DNA of 64,000 nt from Perkinsus marinus ATCC 50983 (Eukaryota; Perkinsozoa; Perkinsida; Perkinsidae): NCBI RefSeq assembly GCF_000006405.1, contig NW_003217015.1:765106-829105 (forward strand), in the 5' to 3' direction. Positions 10,555-23,000 of this stretch are shown here, piece by piece. The position numbers and the translations under genes were made by a program. Position 1 is the first letter of the stretch; every line of letters begins with the position of its first letter. The notes under the pieces were generated by a model that did not search any database, had not been told where the DNA came from, and saw only the letters and a list, made by a program, of their open reading frames with translations.

Positions 10555-11774
10555 CCCGGCTGGCGCTTAGATGATCTCTTTCCGTGGATTCCACCTTCTT
10601 CTGAGACTCCAACAGTCTTTGGCGGAGCAGCATCATTTCGCGTTGGTGCTGTCTCTCCAACCTTGAAAGTGCTGTATCAGCATTTGACTGGATGACGTTG
10701 GCTTGATCCTGAACCACACGCCTCATGAAAGTCTCAGTAACGACGCGACGCTACAGCATCCTCGTATGAACGACCTTCGCTGGTTATACCAACGGGAGTG
10801 CCCCCGACTTTCTGTTGGTTTTGTTCTTCGTTATTCTCATTCGCTTGAGATTCGAAATCCTGAGAGGCACCGTCGATAATATCCACAGTAGCCTTCGATT
10901 GGGCGTTGGCCGATCGGCGTGGCTGAGTGGGAGTTGAGAACGCTCTAATGCAACTTCTATGCAAATGAGGAGTGCTGTCCGCTCGTCGGTCCTCGTCGCT
11001 CGAAAAATACCTTACATCAAACACCCTGTCTAATAGGCACCTGCCTCAGCGAGGGCTCACTCGGTGAAGACGACGAAGTTATTGGCTTGGGGAGTGTACT
11101 TGTAGAGCCCGTAGTGTTTACCCAAGAAGTTGAGGAGCTTCGGAGAGGGCCTGTCGTATGCTGAACAGTCGGGAGGGGCCCTATGGGGTCCTCATGCGGC
11201 ATCACAGACTGGATACCAATAGCTCTTGGCTCAACGTTCTCATGAGTGAGCATCCCCTCGAACAAGGCGAGGCCGATACCGCACCGCTGGCGACTCTCAT
11301 CAACATAGAAATCCAACACCTGTACTGGTGGCATCTCGTGCGAGCTTCTCGAGCAGTCGTACACACAGGGGGTTGATCTCGATCAACGGCGAGTCTTCGT
11401 TGGCTACAAAGAGTCGCTTCGGGCCAACCTACCAGAGAGCTCACAACTGCCATCCGAATCTTGTATAAGCCTCACCTTAAGCAAGCCGAGAGCGGCATGC
11501 CTCTCCAGGTAAAGGTATACTCGGCAATCAGTCGTTCGTAGATGCAAGAGAGTTGTGATGGCGACGCGCAGACCCTGCAGTGGACTCGAGAGTTTACCTC
11601 AAGCACCCCATAATGTACTTGAGCTTTGGCACTGCCGCTACCAAGACCTTCGATGATGCATTCAAGCTGATGTCGTATACGTGCCTGTTGACTCGTTCTG
11701 CTATTGCATGCACATGATCCCCTCACACTCTTCTCTCGTTGAGTGCGATAGTTGGACGCCTCTACAGTGTACAA
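10555..11774 (-). CDS. ATAT1: alpha-tubulin N-acetyltransferase (MEC-17/ATAT1)
   Basis: The enzyme acetylates Lys40 of alpha-tubulin inside stable microtubules such as axonemes. Exons read in order on the minus strand. First, an exon ending at 11619 encodes [16 protein letters not shown]. Then 11574-11476 encodes [13 protein letters not shown] and [15 protein letters not shown]. 11428-11363 encodes [19 protein letters not shown] and PLC. 11319-11217 encodes [20 protein letters not shown] and [14 protein letters not shown]. 11160-11061 encodes [20 protein letters not shown] and [12 protein letters not shown]. All junctions are GT-AG and keep frame; introns are 44, 47, 43 and 56 nt. The acetyl-CoA loop (QRxGxG type), the conserved PLCVLDFYV strand and the YDRPS motif are all present. 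A 35-nt candidate intron (11026-11060) would extend the protein into a tail ([16 protein letters not shown]) ending in a coiled coil near 10560-10735 ([18 protein letters not shown]); without it the protein stops at 11057-11059. The first exon and the ATG are not found. Confidence 0.9.
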
Positions 11775-11779
11775 GTCTC

Positions 11780-12390
11780 GGACCTGCCCTGTGATGCAGG
11801 ATTGTCACTATGATTGCTCCTACCGTATCGGTATCAAGTAAGACTATCTCATATGCTCGTTGCGACCATCCTATCCCCAGAGCCTCGTAACAATCGAACT
11901 CAGTGATCATGCTTGTTGGCGCTTAGGATCTCTTAAATTAACTGTCCACGCAACACTAAGCAGTAGATTGGATACAAATATATTCAGGCGTAAGCCCACT
12001 ATAAAGCAGGTTCGAGTTTGTCTAAAATGGAAGCGCCCCGTTATAGGAACATGCATATACTTTGACGTGTATCGACTAAGTGGTGCGGGACAAATTTACA
12101 TAATGCAAGTCAAAAAGGCGACTCTTGTACGACTCGGATTGACGGGTTCACAACCGAGTTGGCGCTGCTCGATAGCTGACTGATTGATGCCCTCCTCTGG
12201 TGAGGCGTGATGGAGTTCTTCTTTATGAGGGGCAGAATCGGGGTCCTGAGATTCATGATAAATGTTTGAAATTTGCCTCAATTGAGCTCACCCAGATTCG
12301 GGGTCCACAACTGCTGTGGGAGTTTCCCGTGAGGCATTGTAACCAACCTTGGGACCAACGTAAGCACCAGAGTCTTCCTGAAATCAGTAG
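11780..12390. other. no clear gene
   Basis: The region may contain the missing 5' exon of the tubulin acetyltransferase gene and the 3' flank of the next gene. Small ORFs on both strands show no family signature. Confidence 0.4.
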
Positions 12391-12393
12391 AGA

Positions 12394-13887
12394 TTATAAG
12401 TAGCTCCATCTCGCGGTGTTGACCCTTACAAAGTTGGCGAACGGCGGCGCCGGTTTCCTCTTCCATCGATTACATCTTCCCAGAAATAGAGATGCAATAA
12501 GACCGAGGAAAAGGGCTATACATAGCGCAATGAGCATCCAGACCCACCACCCTGGCCCCTGGGTCGGTGTTTCATCGTTGCGCTCACCCCTGGCCCGCAC
12601 TGTAGCACTGGGCACACCCAAATCCCATGATGCCTCCATGTTGCAGCACTGTGCGAATATGTTTCCCATCTCACCGTTCGTGGTCGCCTCTATGAGAGTG
12701 TATACAGAGTTCTCAATCTTGTTCGTGATGCCGATTCTCAGCTTCATACTGCTATCCATCAACACCGAGATGTCGTCGCTGTTGGGCACCAGAGTGGATA
12801 TCAACCCTAGACTGCAATTTTCAAAGTTAGGCGGTAAAGAACCGATGTAACCAACGCTCGCAACGATCCTGAGGGGCTCCCCCGGGATGAGGTTTTCGTC
12901 CCGTACGATCAAGCTCCGTAGGCTCGCCTGGCCACCATCGAGCAAAGCAACTGCACTGACACGAGTTGCAGCCGTTCCTATTTTCTCCGAGATGTTCCTC
13001 GCGGCCCACTCAGTGATCCTAGTGACGATTTCCGCGGCTGCGACGAAGTCTCGAGCCTGTCTCTCAGCTCTCAGGTTGTATATCCAAGACCGTGTATTGG
13101 CAGCCATTGAATCAGAATCAAGTGAATCCAAATACATGTACTTGTTCACATCTTGATAGCTGAGGTTTGCGGTAGAGATCAGAGAACCCTCTTTGCTACA
13201 CGCCAACTTGTCCGGGGTGCAACCCAACCAGCAGGAGCAGCCGCAGTTACCGCATATCGCAGTCTATCACATGAAACTACCCCTCAACGATGCACTCAGC
13301 AGCTCGACCTACCCTAAATCGCCAATTAGATGACGCTATCGCTCGTTTCCACATCGCCTCTGAGGTTTCACCTGGTAACTCGGATATCTTGGGCAATAGC
13401 GAACCATCCACGCATCTGAGAGCAGCGAAAATGATACTTCGCTGAGCCGAGATCGAGCCTTGCATACTTACTCCACAGCATTCTCACACTGACAACTCGT
13501 GCTAGTCCGTCCCTCTGGTTTGAGGCGGAGATGGTCGTAGACAGCGGAACACTGACCATGACAATACTCGTCTCTCGATACCTCCACTGCTGGTGCCCAC
13601 GTTGCTATTCGACAGAGGTCGAATAGTCTTCTTGCAGAGCTTGGAAGGACCGTCCCCGTACGACTACACCCAGTAATGGTGTATGCCTGACTGCTGTTCA
13701 TGAGAGTTTTGATCATGTCAGGGGCCCAGCTGCAGAAGTCTCCTGGTCCAACGTCGATAAAGGGCACCCTGAGCGACATTTGCAGAGTCGCCGAGCTCTC
13801 AGCGGCCCTCCCCAGCAAGGCTAGCTGCAGAATGGTGAGTATGTGAATGATCATAGGGATGTACACATATCGCGGAAGTATGTGCAT
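12394..13887 (-). CDS. secreted-side type I membrane protein, unrecognised
   Basis: Three exons join in frame: 13887-13472, 13415-13313 and 13263-12394, with introns of 56 and 49 nt, giving 462 residues. The N-terminus has a hydrophobic signal-like segment (IPMIIHILTILQLALLG). The ectodomain holds Cys pairs, including TSCQCENAV, CVDGSLLP and the cluster CGNCGCSCWLGC that spans exon 3's start. Potential N-glycosylation sites (Asn-X-Ser/Thr) occur, for example NLSY, NISE and NCSL. Close to the C-terminus one transmembrane helix (WVWMLIALCIALFLGLIASL) is followed by a basic tail (RCNRWKRKP). The layout is that of a cell-surface receptor or surface antigen, but I recognise no family; function is unknown. 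Confidence 0.75.
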
Positions 13888-13899
13888 CGAAAACGTAAC

Positions 13900-16160
13900 C
13901 TACATGGCACTGTACAGATGCTAGGCTCCATCGAACGCGACGCTAATCGAGGGAATACATGAGAACAGTACAAGCTGTGAACATGGGATGGTTGTAACAC
14001 TGTCCCAATGTGTACTGATGTAATAGGCCTCTGTAAAGGGATAGATGCCACATGGAACTTTGGGACTAAGACAAAAACGGTTCAACCATGAGGTTGCCAT
14101 GAGAACCCTATCTCGTGGAGTAGAGGAGACTCCCTGTGCCTCTCTCACAAAAATCCGAAACCCGAATGAAAGCAAATTCCAGCAAATTTCACACACTAAC
14201 ATGTGAGGATGTAGCTGCCTCCAACAGAGTTGCTATGGAAGACACGGACAATGCAGATTACAAAACTAGTGTGGAGCTCTCCACTCCTCTAATAACACAA
14301 GAGAAGACTACACCAAACGCAGACACCAGTAAGCCATGCTAGCGGTGCATCATCTTTGTACTCATCATCAGCAGTCGCCTCCCACCATACCTCCTCACTT
14401 GTTCGACTCGGTTGAGTGTTGTAGAGATAGTCGTCCTCAGTATCGTTCAAAGCTCTAATGGAATCAAAATTGGCCAGCTGCAGCGCGGCAGCTCCCTTGC
14501 CAACGTTCCCTGTTTCAAGAAGACTAAATCTACTACACTGGTCAGTAGAATTGACCGAAGTCCTTATAAACCTTCTTGCGCCGAGGATTGATCTCGAGTC
14601 AGCTAAAGCTGTGACACCAAGAAAAATGAAGCCAGCCGCAGCGGTTGTTATACCTGGACGCGAATCAGCGACGTCGTTTGAGAAATCATTGATTCATGGA
14701 GTAGCACCGACAGCTGGATTTTCTTCACTGCGCCACGAAATTCCCCTCACCGTCCGCCAACTGAAACGAGACAGGGCAGCCGAGTTCGAGGGCAACCGAG
14801 ATCGCAAGGAATGCCCAGTAGCAGGGGCCCAGATTTCGCCAACTCTACTAACTTGGCGAATCCAGCAATCGCGTGTCCGAATCGATTCACGCGTGTCGCC
14901 AATGATTCAATCTCGCTCGCCCGTACGTGGGAGAGGAAAGAGACAGGGTAGAAGCAAGTAGGAGACTGTCATAGCCTGGACCTGCACTCTACAAGGACTC
15001 TTCACCGAATGCCAACCAATCTGCCCCAGTGATAACGTGCTAGGGCTTTCTTGGAAGGGAGTCCGCGGAAGCGTAGGGTTACATAAATGCAGGGATTGTC
15101 CCCTACGTGCAAGGAAGCTTAAGATACTTTGGTGGCGCAACGTGCGCACGCGTGCTGATACCGCAGAACTGTTACGGCGCGCACTGCGGACGTCGCAGCT
15201 TTCTAGCTGCAAAAGGACGAATAATATGCTTCGATCCCAATGATGCCCATCCCAATTATTCTTGCATCAACTAGTGCGGGCGTTACTACTATTAACCATG
15301 TTAAGGCGCTGCACCACATGGCGCGGCTGGAGATTAGCATTAGCGTGTATACCCTGACCGTCAGTGACTGCGATTCGTCTCCTCGCGACTCAGGTCTGAC
15401 CTTCACGGAAAGTCGAATCGCATTCCGCCTCTGGTCACACAGATGGCACTCTCGTGCTGTAGGGGGTACCAAATGGTGGATATAGCTGTCCCAAGTGGCA
15501 CGCTCTCACTATCGAACTAGCTCCCATTATGGGACCTAGCCGCTCTCACTATCAGAGGAAGCCATCAAGTAGACCTGCTCCAGAAGAATAAGGGAATTAT
15601 GGGAAATTTCAGTTGCTCATCAGTGATCAACTCGCACACGGACTCCCATCAGATACACTATTTGAAAACCTTAGACAAGCCCGTTAGGAGCATGTGGCAG
15701 AAAAGATTCCAGTGACGAAGCCATCCGTACAGTAGAATGATTCTAAGGTGGAGTGGTCGACGACCATTACACCAGTGACCTAGAAGACCCTAGAATGGGG
15801 GGCCCGCATCACCGGTTTGCCCAGGGCCCCAGAATCACCGAAAACTCAGACTACGACCATTGCCCGTAGACCATGATTAGTAATGGTGCGGCCCAGGGTC
15901 AATAATTCAATCTATGATATAACATAGGGGTCAATGAGCAACAAATTACTCAACTAAGTATGCTCTCTAATTCACCTTGTCATGGTTACATCCCACTCTC
16001 CCTTTCCATTGCCACACTCGGTCGTAACACAACAGTGGTCGACGAACCACACCTTCATCAATGCCTCACGCGATAGAGAATCCCAACTCAAAGAACGCGG
16101 TATCATACCGAATATCGATACTAGGCATCATCAAAGATGGAAAAAGATCGAGCAAGCTCC
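13900..16160. other. unresolved stretch with short ORFs
   Basis: The longest ORF is 14458-14961 (+), 167 residues, Arg/Ser-rich with a basic end (RGRGKRQGRSK) and no recognised domain. A smaller ORF pair overlaps at 15203-15485. Codon choice and composition give no clear coding signal. Nothing here resembles an RNA gene. Confidence 0.4.
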
Positions 16161-16161
16161 C

Positions 16162-17349
16162 TCACGAGCCCGTTACTCCTAGTGTCACGAGGATGGTGCT
16201 TCCTAGCTTATGCAAAGTTGCCACTGTCTCCTCGTTAGTAGTCAATGAAGAAATGTCAAAGTACCTGAGCCTAAACATGAGCAGTAACCTCACCGTTGAG
16301 CGACTCACTCGCGACAAAGCTTACTCCCTACAGCCCAGTCCCTTGCCTGTTTGAATGCTACTTGCCGAGGTCTCGTTAGACCGAGGGTAGTCGTGGTCGC
16401 TCCGAGGCCAACAACCTAACATTGAATGCATGTGGGAGCCCATGTTCTTTGCGATGACAGAAGTCTGTGGAGACGCTACCGTCAGGCTCCATCCTGTAAA
16501 CCGAATTTTTCAGTATGACTTACAATAGACTGTCTAGATAGAACTATTTTGGGGGCGAGCCTCGTAACCTCTTTCATCCAGCCCTCTAGAGCGATATATG
16601 ATTGTTTATCGTATACTAAAACGATAAACGACTCGACCCCAGAAGTATTGAAGGCGACAAGCTTCTACACTAACCTACTATTGTAACAAAAAATAACCGA
16701 CTCGCTCTCCTTATACAACTCGCCCCGTATTTCAGCAAAGCTGAGAAGGGTTTGAATTCGGGGTGCTCGTGACGAGCGTGGCTCACCCTTGATAACCGCT
16801 GCAATCCCATATGCCAACCGTCTTCTCATCTTTCCCATGCATCAAGACTAGAGGGACGTAGTCCTACAAGAGGTTCCCGTTTTTATCGAAACAGATATGC
16901 ACGATCTGTGAAGCTTTGAGATGTGCATAGCACTAGGTATGATAGTGTTAATAGTGTCATTTAGTGTCATTTCGAAGAGTCTTACCACTCCAATAGTGGC
17001 GTTTCCTGGGACAAAGTACTGAACCGAGGGATGTTTCCGTCTGAACAGCTGTTCGGGGAAGGTGGTTCCCGGCCGTCCTAGAACCTCTCTTAGCAACGAC
17101 ACGAGCCTAGTCTTGCCTACACCTGAGAACTATCGCTCCAGGTACCAACGAGTTTTTCGAGGCCGCCTCGAGAGTCCACTCCCCGCCGGTCTCCTTCGTG
17201 AGATGGAGGAGCTCACCGCAGTTGCCTATGACGATGACTCGTCCATCACAGGGGTCCTCAGGAGGATTCGCTATCCTGCTTTGATCGAGCCTCGATCTCA
17301 ACGGGGGGAAATTGGGAATGCCAGCACCCTCCCTAGGTGCATGAACCAT
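16162..17349 (-). CDS. Rab-like small GTPase
   Basis: The gene is a multi-exon P-loop GTPase. Exon 1 (17349-17217) ends in GRVIVIGNC. After a 94-nt intron (17123-17216) the frame continues GVGKTRLVSLLREVLG, which completes a Walker A motif GNCGVGKT. Later pieces follow the Ras/Rab order: DYVPLVLMHGKDEKTVGIWD with CSGYQG (about 16860-16785; G3, WDxxG type), SFAEIRGELYKESESVIFCY (about 16740-16685), then IYDKQSYIALEGWMKEVTR (about 16615-16560), RPRQVAFKQARDWAVGSKL (about 16370-16315) and YFDISSLTTNEETVATLHK (about 16265-16210; G5-like). It stops at a TGA at 16162-16164. The usual NKxD motif is not clearly present; the best candidate is VIAKNMGS near 16450. No C-terminal prenylation cysteines are visible, as in RABL/IFT-type GTPases. 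The subfamily is not assigned. Confidence 0.78.
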
Positions 17350-17674
17350 TGACGACGGACAATGGAATAACTATGATTCGACACAATTGTGCCAATTTAC
17401 GAACTCGGCGTGATGTAGGCAGACGGAATTTGGGTTCCGAGAGATGGAGAAAAGACCATAGAGTCCTTAGCGTGACGTACGGGACTCATAGACGAGTGCG
17501 TCACGTCACGAAAGGACGAGCGAAAGTGAGAGAAAGAACGAGATGAGACGATGGTGTCTGATGGACAAAGGATGGGGCTTGGAGAGACAGACGAACTATC
17601 GTAGTTCGGCACATTCTCCCGCCAGCGGAAAAATAAAATTGAGCTCGCGACCGATGGTCGCAGATAAATGAAGA
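17350..17674. other. short intergenic gap before the retroelement remnant
   Basis: The gap separates the start of the GTPase gene from the retrotransposon remnant. It is GA-rich with no gene signature and no clear terminal repeat. Confidence 0.4.
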
Positions 17675-19636
17675 CTACTGCGTTGGTATGAGGTTATGGA
17701 GAGGCTGGAGTAATTCTTTACCCGTTGAGCGCTCCCTTAACCTAAAAGTGTGGCCAGTGGCCTCCAGCACGACGTAGGGGCCACGAGCTAAAGAACCAAG
17801 CTTCGACGGCGAAGGGGTCTTCAAGTAAACACAGTCACCCACAGATACTGACTGACCGGAGGGTCCCAATTTTGCGCGTGTCCTCTCGCGTGTATCCTCC
17901 CAAAAAGTCTCGCGCCAAGTTAGGAGTATGTCGGCCGCAAGAGGAGAGGCTACCCCGGTCTGATCATGCCGATAGGTGTGGCAGAGATCCCAGGGAGAGA
18001 TGTCGTGCCAGGTAAGCCTGGTATTGCTCAGAGATACAGCCTCAGCCACCAGGGTTCTCCAATCTAACTTCTCACCTCTGGATCGCAAGATGCGGATATG
18101 GTGATTGAGGGGGCCATGGCTCCGTTCCCACTTACCTCCGTAGCGCGGGCTCGAAGGAGGAGCAAATCTTTGGCGAATGTTGCGTTTGATGAGGAAGGCT
18201 CGGAAAGCAGCGCTCACATAAGACGACCCTCGGTCGCTGTGGACCGTGTTCGGTTGGCCAGTCCGGGCGAATATACGCCGAGCAGCAGTTATCAGATTCA
18301 TTGAGTTGGTAGTACCGACGACCTCAGCATCTATAGCACCGGTTAGCAAGTCGGTGGCAACAAGCAGAAATTTGGCTCTGTCGCCGTTTTCCTCGTAGGG
18401 ACCTGTGTGGTCAAGGCCAATGGAGCGCCAGGGGATGCCATCCACCTTCTTGATACCTGCGGCCTGCTTCAGAGTAGCACGATGTTTATTTTTGATGCAG
18501 ATCCCACATGACTTGACAATGCGGCTGATACTACGACGGACCCCAGGCCAGTGATAAGAGCTAACAACCTGCTTATAGGTACCTGTGACGCCGGGATGAG
18601 CCTTATTGTGAGCGCTCTTAACCAGGAGCATCTGAAGTAGAGTATGGCGCTTGGGAACCACAGCCTGTCTATAGACTCCGCCATCGAGATCCTGTCGACA
18701 ATGCCTGATGACGATACCGGTAGAGTCAAGCTCTGTGAAGGGCGCTTTGAGGAGAGAACGTGCACCGATGGAGTGTTGTGCATCACGCACAGTGAGTAGG
18801 AGTGGAATCAGAGAACCTTCCGAGTCATTTCGAAACTGTTCACCGGCCGATTCTTGCTGCAGTGCTCGTAGTGCACGACGTACAAGTCTCCACAAGTACA
18901 GAGTAGTGGGAACTGACAAGGATTCATCCGAGCATGTATCTCCCGAGATCTTGAGGACTGCTTTGCGAACCACGGAGCATTCTGAGAGATGGCCGTCAAC
19001 GTGCAAGGTGAGGGCGACGAGAGATGGTGTCGCTCCCCCAGAAGCCTCTGTAGGCGAAGCTTTGGAGATAGATGTTGGCACCGGTCGTGGTTGGTAACCC
19101 AGAGGTAGTCGATACACGTTCGGCAGGAGTTCTACCGAAGACCGCGGAAGGCCACACAGATCCGAGTAGTAGGATTGTATAAGCGGAAAGAGGTCGTGCT
19201 CGATCCCAGATGGTAGAAGACAACGTGATACGTCATCAGCTGGGTTCCACGAGCCCGCCAAATGTGAGATGTAGGTCGCGATACCAGCTTGTTCTAGACG
19301 GTGTAAACAGTTGTTGATTGCAACAAGGCGGCGCAAGGTGACTAGGTCCTTCGCGCAGGTAGCCGTCAATGGCAGGCGACGTCGCAAACGCCCAATATTC
19401 GCACTGTTATCGGTGAAAACCAGGAGACAATGACAAGGACTGTGATCCAAGGTCTCAGCCAGATGGATGGAAGCCCATAGTAATATTGTAGCTAACGTGT
19501 CCAGTTCGAATGTAGGAGCAGCTTTGTTGAGCGTGCCGTCCTGATGTAAGAAACCGCGGGCCGCAATGCGACTACCCATTATAGTAGTGAGAATAGCTTG
19601 CTTCTCGAATGGGAGAATCAACCTAGTACAGTGCAC
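17675..19636 (-). mobile_element. LTR-retrotransposon pol remnant (RNase H-integrase), fossil
   Basis: The minus strand encodes a pol segment. An RNase H-like part (containing FTDNSANIGRL and HLAGSWNPADDVS) is followed by an integrase with a zinc-binding region (HPGVTGTYKQV to CGICIKNKH), a DDE-type catalytic core (GLDHTGPY, HSDRGSSYVS, YGGKWERSHG) and a C-terminal domain (GPYVVLEATGHTFRLR). This order fits Ty3/gypsy-like or BEL/Pao-like elements. I see no gag or reverse transcriptase and no clear terminal repeats, so it looks like a partial copy. Its long open frame suggests a fairly young insertion, but age cannot be set without terminal repeats. Confidence 0.85.
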
Positions 19637-20035
19637 GATGGTGATGCTCTCTATGTATAAGTAATATCTAGCAGAATAATGGCTCCTCGAGATGCTTATC
19701 CTCTACAGTTCTGTACATCAGAAATCAACTAGTTTGGTTCGAAGTTCGATGGTGCGGCCTCCATTATGCAGGCTTTCCCTATCGTGTGATATTCCAATGA
19801 TCGTAGTACGATCATCGCACGTCCTGAGCTACCTCCCTCGTGGCCTCCAACGATCGCCCGGGAGCTCTCTACCGTCACCAATGCGCAAACATAGTCTAGA
19901 AACTTTGCTGAGGCCGCTCACTTACGAGAGGATTGAGAACACTGCAAGGTTCATTTGAAAAAGGTAAGACATAAAAATACAGTGGTGAATGTATCAGAAG
20001 GCCTTGTTTGAAGAACACCAATTGAAACTTGATGA

Positions 20036-23000
20036 CTATCCGAATATCCTCGCGAAGAAGGATTGTTCACGGCGACGACTTTCTCGTTCCTTCACAGCGA
20101 TCTCGTGCCGAAGCTTTCTTATCTCATGGAGACCTGAAAGGGTTACACTTATGCCTTCCAATATAATCAGTTATTGAGAGTACAAGGCCAGCCCAACTCT
20201 GGCCCTGTAGACCTGGGAGGGTGATAGCAGTCAACAGAATGTGCCTACCAGAGGGTCCGATATCCCGATGATGCTCAGCAATACTCAAGTCGTCTCGACA
20301 GCCATTGAAGTCGTTCAGCTCGAACTTACAGCGTGCTCGTCGCAAGATAGCTTTCAGTAGATAAGGCTCAAGCTCGAGTGCCGAGTTACCTACAAACGAT
20401 ACCAGAGGATCCGCATCAACAATGCGAGATGTTGCTCTCACTAGCCGCGAGACCATCCGCCCAACTGGACAGCTTTATATGGCAAGCAGTCATGTTACTG
20501 TAGGTAATCGCCGCACACTCCCGCCTGAAAACCGATGACACGATCCCTCTAAAGCCACGCACCGAGTAGCCTCAGTACAACGAACACTCACCGTTCCCTT
20601 TCCAATTCATCGCTCTCCTCAGTAGAGTTGTATCGTAGTAAGTCTAACACCTCGCTATATAACACTAGAGCTGTCTGGTACCTAACTGAAGGGAATACAC
20701 AGCAACATCATGCAGCGATCTCACCGTGATTCCCGGAAGGCATCATTGGCATGTTGTCTCTTACTATTAGCTCTATCTATCCGCCCTCTGATCTCCTCTA
20801 TCGTTATGATCGTCGTTGGCGCCTGAAAATTAGACCAGTGTACCAAACGCCAAAGTTCGCCGAGGTGTGGTATTCTCGTCGCACCTCATCCTCTCGCTGA
20901 GAGCCGAACAATCGAGATCTCAGCGGTCGAGAGAGACCACCATTAAGTAGATTGTTGCTACAGTCGCGCTTCAACGTATCTGCCCACAACGACTATCAAC
21001 ATCTCGAGGAAAGGACAAGCAGTAGCTGACGTCGGATAGTCCCAGTGTGCCACAGCTTAACGTCGCTGTCTATACCGCTAGTTAGTAGGAAAGGTTCTCC
21101 TAGGGGATGGGGGGCTGAAGGAAAGCAACAAGGAAACCCTACATATACTAGCACGAGCGGGCGTGTTCACAGGAGGAAGTTAAGGAGGAGTGGTATCACG
21201 CGACTCACCCACACAATTAACGACGAACGTATCGGCTTTGATCTTCCGCTGGAGCCTCTGCGTACAGCGATCCCAGATGTATACATGACCGCAATCTCCT
21301 CCCGTTGCGACGTACCTACACTGACCTCAGCAATGACCAACTGCATGAAAGGGTACTCACCGGTCTCCATTCAGCATGCAACATTCCTTAGCGAAGGTCT
21401 CCTCATTCCTCCTCCCAGTGTAGACCCTCAGGTTAGAAGTCTCCACTGCTACCACACTCTTGCTGCCTATGGACGACGCCGGGGACGTACTCGGCCTCGT
21501 ACGCTCAACCTATACAACTGAACGATAATAGACGCCCTTTGATTAGAAGGCCTTGACCAACCCACCTTATCCAAGCTCTTGATCTCATACATATCAGAGC
21601 CCCTGTAGTTGAGGAGGAGGCTGTTGCCATCCTTGGACCACCACAGGCCAGATAGCGCTAGATCGTCGGGGTCGGTAGCATCTGCTGGAGGCGTGGTAGC
21701 GACGAGCACGCAGGCCACTGAGCGCACCTTCCATCACTGTCTCGGGGTAGAACTGTTGCACAGCCATCTGACTAACGTCATGGCAAACATCAGCTTCCAA
21801 AGCCGAGCGTATCATCCGCATGTCGAAAGTCCGGACTACTTTGGAGCACTCCCCGAGGGCAAAGAGGTAGGGCTGGACAGGATTGAAGCCGATAGCCTGA
21901 GGGACCCCACAGGGGAGGGTCGATGAGGGAACTACTGCAGCTTCTCTTACTGTTGACATATTGACGGCGCGAGAGGAGGGCTCTTGAAAGTTGTTAACAT
22001 TGAAAAGACGCTGAGAGACACAGGCCGGTCATGGAGGGTAGAAAAAGAGATAGTATCCCAGCAGGCGTATTAAATACTTTCTAATCGCGTTTGCCATGGT
22101 TGATAGTAATTGACCGTCAATTACTATCAACCATGCGACAATTATTGACGCATAGACTATGAACGACTCGACTCACCACGCCACCACCCCTCCCTCTGTT
22201 TTCCAAAGACGGCGGGATTCCCTCACGCAGATCGATCTACAAAGGCCGTGCAGTGTGACAAATAAGCCTAGAGTTGGTGTACTTGCCGAACGCCTCCATC
22301 TTGCTTAGTGAGGAGTACGAGTTGAGGACAGAATGGGGCATGACAGTGCTTGAAACAGATCCCTGGGCAACTATGGAGGACCTGCGCACAACAACTGTTG
22401 ATAGAAGAACCCATCACGAGAGCTGGGTAGCAGACCCTAGTAGTGGCAGTCTCCACGTCGATATCACGCAGTTCCCCATCGCCAGCACAGGTCACCACCT
22501 ACACTCGAGCTGAGAAGGGTAACCTCCCATCACCTTACTTCGCGACTACAGCTCCCTGGTACGAAGGTAGCGCAGAAAATGTTGTGGGAATGCCCTGTCT
22601 CAAGGGTGGTGACACCTGTGGTGACACCACTACTCGACTGTACCTCAAAGGCCCACGTACACTTCCACTGAGAGGAGCCTCCTTGCTCGCGCCATATTCG
22701 CACATCTTTATCGTCACTACCACTGATCACGAAGGCACCTGATGAGCCTCAATTGCAGCTGGGCCGACTGGGGCCAAAGCGAACAGGCACGAGAGTGCTC
22801 TCACTAGCTTTCCCTCACTACCATCCTCCGACCATAGTACGGAGTTAACACATCCCCGATGACCCTCCAACTTGGCCCCCAAAGAGTACCGCTCTATCCA
22901 GTCCTTGCAGCCCAATACCCCTCTACGATTGAAGTCCACGAAGGCCGACCACCGCGTGAGATGGTGATAGACACTTCCTTGGTAATCCTCACTGCCCCAG

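Noticed and set aside
12416-12850. 144-residue plus-strand ORF
   Set aside because: It lies antisense to exon 3 of the type I membrane protein, which is supported by exact exon joints.
14458-14961. 167-residue plus-strand ORF as a firm gene
   Set aside because: No domain, no supporting splice sites and no coding bias that I can see.
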